Positions 1 to 4,512 of a stretch of 8,600 nt of DNA are shown here, piece after piece. Where the stretch lies: NCBI GenBank assembly GCA_020029625.1, contig JAIBJP010000077.1, positions 1 through 8,600 on the forward strand, in the 5' to 3' direction. Position 1 is the stretch's first letter; the number at the start of each line of letters is the position of its first letter. The DNA is from Actinomycetota bacterium. Lineage in GTDB: Bacteria > Actinomycetota > Thermoleophilia > Gaiellales > Gaiellaceae. Made by a program: the position numbers and the translations under genes. The notes beneath the pieces are model-generated. The model was not told where the DNA came from. It did no database searches and saw nothing but the letters and a program-made list of their open reading frames with translations.

Positions 1-80
1 TCGATGAAGGCGAGCGAGGATCCGATGATCGTCGCCACCAGCGTCAGCGTTCGGCGCCGCTCGGCGCTTAGGGTGAGCAC
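1..80 (-). CDS. Probable DHA2-family MFS transporter, N-terminal fragment
   Basis: Only the first 26 codons lie in the window; the gene leaves through the left edge. Reading leftward from a GTG at 80 gives VLTLSAERRRTLTLVATIIG followed by SSLAFI. A short basic stretch leads into a first membrane helix ending in the L-A-F-(I/M)-D type motif seen at the start of EmrB/QacA-like 14-helix drug:proton antiporters. This family exports toxic compounds from the cytoplasm using the proton gradient. The start has no well-spaced Shine-Dalgarno (a GGAGG lies 14 nt away), but a TATCCT box (87-92, minus strand) ends 6 nt before it, as expected for a leaderless mRNA. It is divergent from the gene at 104. With so few residues the family call is a recognition of the N-terminal pattern, not a domain match; another multi-helix transporter is possible. 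Confidence 0.6.
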   Translation of the reverse strand, partial: MLTLSAERRRTLTLVATIIGSSLAFI

Positions 81-86
81 GGCATG

Positions 87-92
87 AGGATA
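87..92 (-). promoter_or_regulatory. -10 box (TATCCT) for the MFS gene, leaderless spacing
   Basis: On the minus strand TATCCT is followed by 6 nt (CATGCC) and then the GTG start. This fits an actinobacterial TANNNT -10 hexamer whose transcription start is the first base of the start codon. No convincing -35 is seen. Inferred from spacing only. Confidence 0.45.
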
Positions 93-103
93 AGCCTCCG
101 AAC

Positions 104-517
104 GTGCTGAGAGGAGCCCTTGCCGGGATCGTCGCCGCGGCCGTGTGGGCGTCCGCCGAGCCCCTGCTCGGGCGGCTCTTCCGAACCCCGTACTCCGACC
201 GCCGGCTTCTCGCCGGGCTCACCGGACGAAGCCCGGCCGCGGCGCTTGCGCTCCACCTCGGGAACGGAGCGGTGTTCGGGGCCTCCTTCGAGCGCCTGGG
301 CGGGCGCGGGCCGCTGCAGGGCGTGATGGCCGCCCAGGTCGAGAACGTGGTGCTCTGGCCGGCGATGGCGTTCGTCGACCGCGTCCACCCGGATCGTCGC
401 TCCGGAGCGTGGCCGCCGCTCTTTCGCAACGGAAGGGTCTTCGCCTACGAGGCCGCCGCGCACGCGCTTTTCGGTGCGGTGCTCGGGCTCTTGCTATCTC
501 AGGAGCCGGGCGAGTAG
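104..517 (+). CDS. Small four-helix membrane protein of unknown function
   Basis: A 137-residue protein starting at GTG. It has four hydrophobic stretches, at about residues 4-20, 45-62, 72-92 and 113-132, so it is probably a four-helix inner-membrane protein. Two similar half-motifs are visible: His51-Leu-Gly-Asn-Gly followed by a small-residue helix, and His120-Ala-Leu-Phe-Gly followed by another. This hints at an internal pseudo-repeat of the kind seen in DUF1440/YagU-like small membrane proteins, but I would not assign it there without a profile search. The GTG start is chosen because it begins directly with the first helix; a GAGGA lies 13 nt upstream (86-90) and a degenerate TAAGCC box lies 7 nt upstream. 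The gene is divergent from the MFS gene with only 23 bp between start codons, so the two may be co-regulated. The stop codon sits in the loop of a hairpin. Function unknown. Confidence 0.7.
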   Translation: MLRGALAGIVAAAVWASAEPLLGRLFRTPYSDRRLLAGLTGRSPAAALALHLGNGAVFGASFERLGGRGPLQGVMAAQVENVVLWPAMAFVDRVHPDRRSGAWPPLFRNGRVFAYEAAAHALFGAVLGLLLSQEPGE

Positions 518-539
518 GGCTGGACGTTCGCCGGCTTCT
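501..539 (+). terminator. Hairpin at the 3' end of the small membrane gene
   Basis: Positions 501-513 can pair with 528-539: twelve base pairs (one G-U) with a single bulged G at 510 and a 14-nt loop that contains the TAG stop (515-517). It is followed on the plus strand by a C/T-rich run (540-550) rather than a clean U-tract. It lies between convergent genes, so it could serve both. The structure was paired by eye with no energy calculation. Confidence 0.4.
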
Positions 540-548
540 CCCTCTCTC

Positions 549-695
549 TTACTCGTCGGCGTCGTGTACCGCCGCGTTCACGGACCCCGCCACGTCCTCG
601 TCGATCGGGGGCGTCACAGGCTCCGGGGCGTCGGCGCCCTCGCCTTCTTCCTCCGCCGGCTCAGTCTCGGACCCGCTGTCCTCCGGCCGGCTCAT
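549..695 (-). CDS. Small, highly acidic, probably disordered protein (48 aa)
   Basis: A 48-residue protein whose start is fixed by a strong Shine-Dalgarno: GAGGAGG (704-710, minus strand) lies 8 nt before the ATG at 695. An in-frame upstream ATG at 734 would add 13 residues but has no such site. The protein begins MSRPEDSGSE and is rich in Glu, Asp, Pro and Ala, with only one basic residue (Arg3). It has no hydrophobic stretch, cysteine or signal peptide, so it should be a soluble, largely unfolded cytoplasmic protein. The C-terminal part (IDEDVAGSVN and on) is less repetitive and could be the conserved core. It is convergent with the membrane gene at 104 and divergent from the gene at 797. 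No family is recognised. The good ribosome binding site and the compositional bias argue for a real gene, but it could still be a chance frame in GC-rich DNA. Confidence 0.55.
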   Translation of the reverse strand: MSRPEDSGSETEPAEEEGEGADAPEPVTPPIDEDVAGSVNAAVHDADE

Positions 696-703
696 CGTCG
701 TCG

Positions 704-710
704 CCTCCTC
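704..710 (-). promoter_or_regulatory. Strong Shine-Dalgarno deciding the start of the acidic small protein
   Basis: On the minus strand GAGGAGG is followed by 8 nt and then ATG (695). This near-ideal site supports the shorter 48-residue form over the frame opening at 734. Confidence 0.6.
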
Positions 711-777
711 GGATCGTTTGTTCATGAAGATCATGTTCCCGACTTACAAACATGGAAACTTGGGTCTTTTTCACCGC

Positions 778-789
778 TGTACGGGTACA
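778..789. promoter_or_regulatory. Short inverted repeat TGTAC-GG-GTACA upstream of the two-helix gene
   Basis: A perfect 5-bp inverted repeat with a 2-bp centre ends just before the GGAGG at 791-795. It sits in the relatively A/T-rich 100-bp gap between divergent genes (696-796), so it could be an operator half-site pair. It is short enough to be chance, and no regulator family is indicated. Confidence 0.2.
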
Positions 790-796
790 AGGAGGC

Positions 797-1450
797 ATGG
801 GAATCGCCTTCCCCGTCCCGGGTGTGCGGCTTATTCGCGCGCTCGATGTGGTCGTCGCCGTGTGGGTTGTCGCCTGGCTCGTGCTCGCTCTCCTGGTCGG
901 TCGCGAGGTGCGAGACCTTCGCCAGCTGAGTGACACGGTGGTTGTCGCCGGCGTTGCGGTCGAGGAGACGGGCGACCTCGTGGACTCCCTCGGAAGCGTG
1001 CCGTTCGTTGGAAGCCGTGTCGGGGAAGTGGCCGATCGCGTGCGCACGGCGGGTCGGAGCGCCCAGGCGAGCGGGCGCGACAGCCAGGACAGCACCGAGA
1101 ACCTCAGCATCCTGCTCGCGCTTTCGATCGGACTGATTCCGACGCTCCCGCTTCTGGGACTCTACGCGCCGCTGCGCGTGACCTGGACGCGCGAGGCGCG
1201 CGCGGTGCGCCGTGCGCTCGCTGCGGGCTCCCCCGACCCGGTCCTGGAGGAGTTTCTCGCCCGGCGCGCCGTTCTCAATCTCCCCTATCAGGAGCTGCGA
1301 GCGGTCAGCCCTGATCCGTTCCGCGACCTCGAGGAAGGTCGCTTCGACGAATTGGCAGCGCGGGAGCTCGAGCGTCTCGGCCTCCGTGGCCATGCCGTTT
1401 CTCGGCGCGCCGAACCGGATCCGATTCTTCCGAAGGAAACGCCCGAATAG
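797..1450 (+). CDS. Two-helix membrane protein of unknown function
   Basis: A 217-residue protein. The ATG at 797 is preceded by AAGGAGG ending only 1 nt before it, which is unusually close. An earlier in-frame ATG at 752 would add 15 residues but lacks any ribosome site; a GTG at 824 is another option. Helix 1 is about residues 14-34 (Val/Ala/Leu-rich, after a short basic segment) and helix 2 about residues 102-124. Between them is a 65-residue polar, Gly/Val-rich amphipathic segment (about 36-100) resembling a coiled coil. The C-terminal 90 residues are soluble and charged. With a cytoplasmic N-terminus, the loop is extracytoplasmic and the tail cytoplasmic. I recognise no named domain; the overall shape resembles conserved hypothetical proteins of Thermoleophilia. 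It is followed 32 bp later by the coiled-coil gene on the same strand. Confidence 0.72.
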   Translation: MGIAFPVPGVRLIRALDVVVAVWVVAWLVLALLVGREVRDLRQLSDTVVVAGVAVEETGDLVDSLGSVPFVGSRVGEVADRVRTAGRSAQASGRDSQDSTENLSILLALSIGLIPTLPLLGLYAPLRVTWTREARAVRRALAAGSPDPVLEEFLARRAVLNLPYQELRAVSPDPFRDLEEGRFDELAARELERLGLRGHAVSRRAEPDPILPKETPE

Positions 1451-1468
1451 ATCATCCGTCCGTCGCGG

Positions 1469-1474
1469 TAGGCT
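1469..1474 (+). promoter_or_regulatory. -10 box (TAGGCT) for the coiled-coil gene
   Basis: TAGGCT lies 8 nt before the ATG at 1483, matching TANNNT at near-leaderless spacing; there is no Shine-Dalgarno in between. If real, the coiled-coil gene has its own promoter despite following the two-helix gene by only 32 bp. No clear -35. Confidence 0.4.
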
Positions 1475-1482
1475 GACGGGCG

Positions 1483-1923
1483 ATGAATGCTGAAGAAGCG
1501 TCGGGACCGGGGGAGGACCCCGGGGTCGACGACAGTGGCATCGGCGAGCGCGTGAGCGCCGTCTTCACCGCTGCGGAGAAGGCTGCGCAACACATTCTCA
1601 CGATGGCCCGTGAAGAGGGTGACGACATCCGCCGGCAGGCTCGCGCGGAGGCGGATGCCCTGACCCAGCAGTTCCGCGTCGAGGCCGAGCGCGAGGCCGA
1701 GCGCATCCTCATGGACGCGGGCGCGCAGGCGGAGTCGATGCTGGAGGAAGCGAGGGCGGCCGGTCGCAAGATCGAGGACGACGCCCGCATCCGCAAGGAG
1801 CGGCTGCAAGAAGAGATGCGGCTGCTCGAAGAGCGAATCCACTGGGCTCAGGACGGCCTGCGAGAGGTGGTGTCGCGTCTCAGGCTGCGCGACGACGAAG
1901 GCGAGCCGCCCGACGCGGCTTAG
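1483..1923 (+). CDS. DivIVA / ATP-synthase-b-like coiled-coil protein
   Basis: A 146-residue, strongly charged protein. After a Gly/Asp-rich N-terminal tail (residues 1-20), residues 22-136 form one long Ala/Glu/Arg helix with heptad-like spacing, and the C-terminus is acidic. A tandem EAER-EAER (residues 67-74) comes from a 12-bp duplicated stretch in the DNA (about 1682-1705). There is no membrane segment. The pattern resembles the coiled-coil part of DivIVA/Wag31-type polar scaffold proteins and the stalk of F0 subunit b, but the N-terminal membrane-binding crossover of DivIVA and the b-subunit membrane helix are both missing. It is therefore best described as a short DivIVA-like cytoplasmic coiled coil, perhaps involved in cell envelope or division scaffolding (inference). 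Convergent with the zinc-ribbon gene, with 11 bp between stops. Confidence 0.75.
   Translation: MNAEEASGPGEDPGVDDSGIGERVSAVFTAAEKAAQHILTMAREEGDDIRRQARAEADALTQQFRVEAEREAERILMDAGAQAESMLEEARAAGRKIEDDARIRKERLQEEMRLLEERIHWAQDGLREVVSRLRLRDDEGEPPDAA
1904..1920. terminator. GC-rich hairpin between convergent genes
   Basis: AGCCGC (1904-1909) and GCGGCT (1915-1920) form a perfect 6-bp stem with a 5-nt loop, ending at the TAG of the coiled-coil gene. There is no U-tract on either side, so it is only terminator-like. Confidence 0.25.
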
Positions 1924-1934
1924 AGGGCTGCGGC

Positions 1935-2261
1935 TTAAAGGGTCTCCGCGGGCGGCGCGAGCTCCGAGGTGTAGGAGAGGAAGCGCGCGACGCGATTCGC
2001 TTCGTCCTCGTCGAGCGAAACCGCAGCTTCGACCATTGTCTTGCCGGGAACGGCTTCGCTCCAGACGCTGAAACGCACATGGCGCTCGTGGGCGCCGTCG
2101 CCGAGGTAGCGGGAGATGCGCAGAGCTCGCCGCGCCTCGCCTTCGATGGTGCCGTGGCCGAAGAAGAACTCGGTCAGCTTGAGGCGCTGGGCGTGGCCGC
2201 ACCAGGGACAAAAGCGAAACGCCGCCTCGACATCGCCTCCGCACTCCCTACAGCTCGTCAT
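1935..2261 (-). CDS. Zinc-ribbon protein of unknown function
   Basis: A 108-residue cytoplasmic protein. Residues 4-21 hold a classic zinc ribbon: CRECG (Cys4, Cys7), ten residues, then CPWCG (Cys18, Cys21), which should bind one Zn2+. The remaining 85 residues contain no cysteine. They look like a small mixed alpha/beta domain: a strand-rich middle (about residues 58-79, HVRFSVWSEA) and a C-terminal helix beginning DEDEANRVARFL. Start: ATG at 2261 with GAGGAGG 4 nt upstream (2266-2272, minus strand). Such ribbons often mediate protein or nucleic-acid contacts, but nothing here fixes the partner. It is divergent from the FlgD-Ig/ligase pair with 62 bp between starts. The combination looks like a lineage-specific conserved hypothetical. 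Confidence 0.82.
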   Translation of the reverse strand: MTSCRECGGDVEAAFRFCPWCGHAQRLKLTEFFFGHGTIEGEARRALRISRYLGDGAHERHVRFSVWSEAVPGKTMVEAAVSLDEDEANRVARFLSYTSELAPPAETL

Positions 2262-2265
2262 CCGG

Positions 2266-2272
2266 CCTCCTC
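2266..2272 (-). promoter_or_regulatory. Shine-Dalgarno of the zinc-ribbon gene
   Basis: GAGGAGG on the minus strand, 4 nt before the ATG at 2261. It supports this start, which also places the CxxC pair right at the N-terminus. Confidence 0.6.
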
Positions 2273-2304
2273 AGCGGTATTGAACCACTTCCGGCGCCAG
2301 GGCA

Positions 2305-2310
2305 AACATA
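2305..2310 (-). promoter_or_regulatory. Possible -10 box (TATGTT) for the zinc-ribbon gene
   Basis: TATGTT on the minus strand fits TANNNT and would give a leader of about 35 nt containing the GAGGAGG site. It overlaps the plus-strand TAGAAT box by two bases, implying overlapping divergent promoters. No good -35. Confidence 0.25.
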
Positions 2311-2314
2311 GAAT
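2309..2314 (+). promoter_or_regulatory. -10 box (TAGAAT) for the FlgD-Ig/ligase operon
   Basis: TAGAAT matches five of six bases of TATAAT and ends 9 nt before the TTG at 2324, predicting a leader of only about 2-3 nt. A TTGAAC at 2280-2285 resembles a -35 but is 23 bp away, too far for a standard promoter. Confidence 0.4.
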
Positions 2315-2323
2315 CGCCGAGGC

Positions 2324-3031
2324 TTGCCTCGCCTCGCCGTTACGGTGCTGCTGCTTGCGCTCCTTGCGGGGACGACTACGGCATTCGCCCTGACCGAGGC
2401 GCTCAAGCTCGAGCAGTCGCCGGTCTTGAGGCCCCGTTTCAAGTCGGTGTTCTCGCCGACCTGCGCCTGCCCACAGGAGACTGCGCGTCTCGTGGTGAGG
2501 CTGCGGGATGCGGACACGATCGACGCCGTCATCGTCGACGAGGACGGCAACCCGGTGCGCACGCTCGCATCCCGCGAACGTCATGCGCCCGGGCGCACGG
2601 TCTTCCGCTGGGACGGACGAGACGACCGGGGAGAAATCGTTCCCGACGGAACGTACCGCCTGCGCCTCCATTTCGCCGAGGCAGACCGGACGATCCTCAT
2701 CCCCGACACCGTACGGGTCGACACGCGGCCGCCGACGATCGAGCTCGTAAGCCTCGAGCCCCGCCGGCTCGAGTTCGGTGGAGAAGGCGCGACGATCGTG
2801 GTTCGCCTGGCCGAGCGTGCCCGCCCGCTCCTGCTCGCGAACGGCGAACTCGTCCTCCGGGGGCCTGTAGGTAACCCCGGGGTCGCCCGGCTCACATGGG
2901 ACGGCACCGTCGAAGGAAACGCGCTCTCGCGGGGACGCTATGCGCTCACGCTCGAAGCCCAGGACCGGGCAGGCAACGTCTCGTTGCCGACCGAGGCCGT
3001 CATCGTCCGCATCGTTCGCCCGGGGCGATGA
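2324..3031 (+). CDS. Exported protein with two FlgD-type Ig-like domains
   Basis: A 235-residue protein, read from TTG at 2324. Residues 1-22 form a signal peptide or membrane anchor (Arg3, then a Leu/Ala-rich core). Residues about 55-134 are one Ig-like beta domain of the FlgD/gliding-motility type, with the hallmark FRWDGRDDRGEIVPDGTYRL (residues 94-113). Residues about 138-231 are a second copy, marked by LTWDGTV (190-196) and LSRGRYALTLEAQDRAGNVS (201-220). The only cysteines are Cys47 and Cys49 (PTCACP), just before the first domain. FlgD itself caps the flagellar hook, but nothing flagellar is nearby; these Ig folds are also used as generic extracellular modules. The stop overlaps the ATG of the ligase gene (ATGA), so the two are translationally coupled and probably work together at the outer face of the membrane. 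An alternative start is GTG 2345, which lacks a ribosome site. Confidence 0.72.
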   Translation: MPRLAVTVLLLALLAGTTTAFALTEALKLEQSPVLRPRFKSVFSPTCACPQETARLVVRLRDADTIDAVIVDEDGNPVRTLASRERHAPGRTVFRWDGRDDRGEIVPDGTYRLRLHFAEADRTILIPDTVRVDTRPPTIELVSLEPRRLEFGGEGATIVVRLAERARPLLLANGELVLRGPVGNPGVARLTWDGTVEGNALSRGRYALTLEAQDRAGNVSLPTEAVIVRIVRPGR

Positions 3032-4512
3032 GCGTGGAGCTTCTTGCCCGGCTCGGCGGGCCCATCGCCACCGGAGGGCTCGCCCTTCTCATTCTGGCTT
3101 CGCCGCGCCAGGTCCGGATCGCCGGCTTGGTTGTCATGGCCGCAGGAATGGCCCTCTTCGTCCCGATCCTGGCCCCGTCCGGCGAGGGCGCGCGGCTTGC
3201 CGGTGCAGCCGTCGTCGCAGTCGTTCTCGCCGTCTGCCTCGGTGTTCTGTTCGATCGCAGGCCCTGGGCTCTCGGAGTACTAGCGCTCCTGGCCGCGCCG
3301 GCTCGGATCCCGGTCCCCGTCGGGGGCGAGAAAGCCAACCTGCTCGTGCCGCTCTACGTCGTCGTCGGGGGCGCGGCCGTGTGGCTCTGCTGGAGCCTCT
3401 GGCGGGACCCTCGCCGTCGACGGGAGCTCGGGGCGGTCTCCTGGCCGCTGGCCGGGTTCGTGGCGTGGCTCGGCCTGTCGGCGCTCTGGACCAACGACCC
3501 GGAGCGGGCCGCCGTGCAGCTTGCCGCCTTCATCGTTCCCTTCGGGCTCCTGGCCGTCGCACTGGCCCGCCTTCCGTGGAGCGAGCGAGTGCTCGCCTGG
3601 CTCTGCCGGCTACTCCTGGCCATGGCTCTGTTGTTCGCCGCCGTCGGCATCTGGCAGTGGACGACGAAGAACGTCTTCTGGAATCCGAAGGTGATTGCGG
3701 ACAACACGTTCGCCTCCTTCTACCGCGTGAACTCTCTCTTCTGGGACCCCTCGATCTACGGGCGCTTCCTCGTCGTGGCGATCCTGGTCGCGTTGACGCT
3801 CCTCCTCTTTGGCCCCTGGAGACGGCTTGACGTTCCGCTCGTCCTCGTGATCGTCGTCCTGTGGGTTGGGCTCCTCTTCTCCTTTTCGCAATCGAGCTTC
3901 GCGGCGCTCATCGCGGGCGTTGTCGTTGCGGCTGTGTTCGCGTGGCGCCGCCGCGCCGGCGTGCTAGTCAGCGCCGCTGCCGCGGTCCTGATCATGCTCG
4001 GAATTCCGCCGACCAAGTCCGAGGACGCCGGCGCGAGTCTCATGGCCCAGTCAGAGCAAGGACTGAACCGGGCGACGAGGGGGCGCTTCGATCTCGTCAA
4101 GTACGGCATCCTCATCGCGGTCGACCATCCTGTCGCCGGAGTCGGGATCGCGGGCTTCGAGAAGGCTTACCGCGAGCGAGTCGATGTGCCCCGGCGGGTG
4201 AAGTCTCCCGCCTCGCACAACACCCCCGTGACGGTTGCCGCGGAGACGGGGATCGTCGGGCTTGGTCTCTTTGTGTGGCTGGTCGTCGTCGCCCTCGGAG
4301 TCGCTTTCCGCGGCGCGCGGGCTAGCACGCCGACCATCGCGGTTGCCAGGCTCGCGGCTGGGTTGGGCCTGACAGCCATCTTCGCGCACAGCCTCTTCTA
4401 CAACGCGTTCTTCGAAGACCCGTTCGCCTGGGGCTTCGTCGCGCTCGCCGCGCTCGCCGCACGGGAGAGCGGGCCCGACCCGTTTTCGGGCACCCACGTC
4501 GAACGGACGTAG
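3028..4512 (+). CDS. O-antigen ligase / polymerase family membrane protein (Wzy_C)
   Basis: A 494-residue multi-pass membrane protein with roughly 11-13 hydrophobic segments. The frame is open further upstream, but the ATG at 3028 overlaps the previous stop (ATGA) and begins right before helix 1, so it is preferred. The Wzy_C core is recognisable. A helix starts with SFSQSS (Gln288 where many members have Arg in an S-R-G motif). Then comes a large extracytoplasmic loop with GRFDLVKYGI, DHPVAGVGIAGFEKAY and SPASHNTPVTVAAETGIVGL; His397 in the SHN triplet corresponds to the conserved functional His of WaaL-type enzymes. Such proteins move undecaprenyl-linked glycans onto an acceptor, or polymerise repeat units, on the outside of the membrane. 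In a monoderm actinobacterium lipid A is absent, so the acceptor would be another glycan, lipid or protein (inference). The 3' end overlaps the convergent fusion gene by 115 nt. Confidence 0.88.
   Translation: MSVELLARLGGPIATGGLALLILASPRQVRIAGLVVMAAGMALFVPILAPSGEGARLAGAAVVAVVLAVCLGVLFDRRPWALGVLALLAAPARIPVPVGGEKANLLVPLYVVVGGAAVWLCWSLWRDPRRRRELGAVSWPLAGFVAWLGLSALWTNDPERAAVQLAAFIVPFGLLAVALARLPWSERVLAWLCRLLLAMALLFAAVGIWQWTTKNVFWNPKVIADNTFASFYRVNSLFWDPSIYGRFLVVAILVALTLLLFGPWRRLDVPLVLVIVVLWVGLLFSFSQSSFAALIAGVVVAAVFAWRRRAGVLVSAAAAVLIMLGIPPTKSEDAGASLMAQSEQGLNRATRGRFDLVKYGILIAVDHPVAGVGIAGFEKAYRERVDVPRRVKSPASHNTPVTVAAETGIVGLGLFVWLVVVALGVAFRGARASTPTIAVARLAAGLGLTAIFAHSLFYNAFFEDPFAWGFVALAALAARESGPDPFSGTHVERT

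Noticed and set aside
145..933. Long plus-strand open frame (262 codons) across the first membrane gene and the gap after it
   Set aside because: It runs out of phase with the better-supported genes at 104, 549 and 797, is Arg/Pro/Ser-rich as expected for a GC-rich shadow frame, and has no domain-like content.
1682..1705. 12-bp direct repeat (GAGGCCGAGCGC twice)
   Set aside because: It encodes EAER twice within the coiled coil, which explains it; it is not a separate repeat element.
1288..2244. 318-codon minus-strand frame across three genes
   Set aside because: It spans the ends of three genes with coherent coiled-coil and zinc-ribbon products; its own translation is low-complexity Arg/Leu/Ser, typical of antisense shadow.
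2896..3027. Upstream extension of the ligase frame by 44 codons
   Set aside because: It is Arg/Pro-rich, lies inside the FlgD-Ig gene in another frame, and the ATGA-coupled ATG at 3028 is a much better start.
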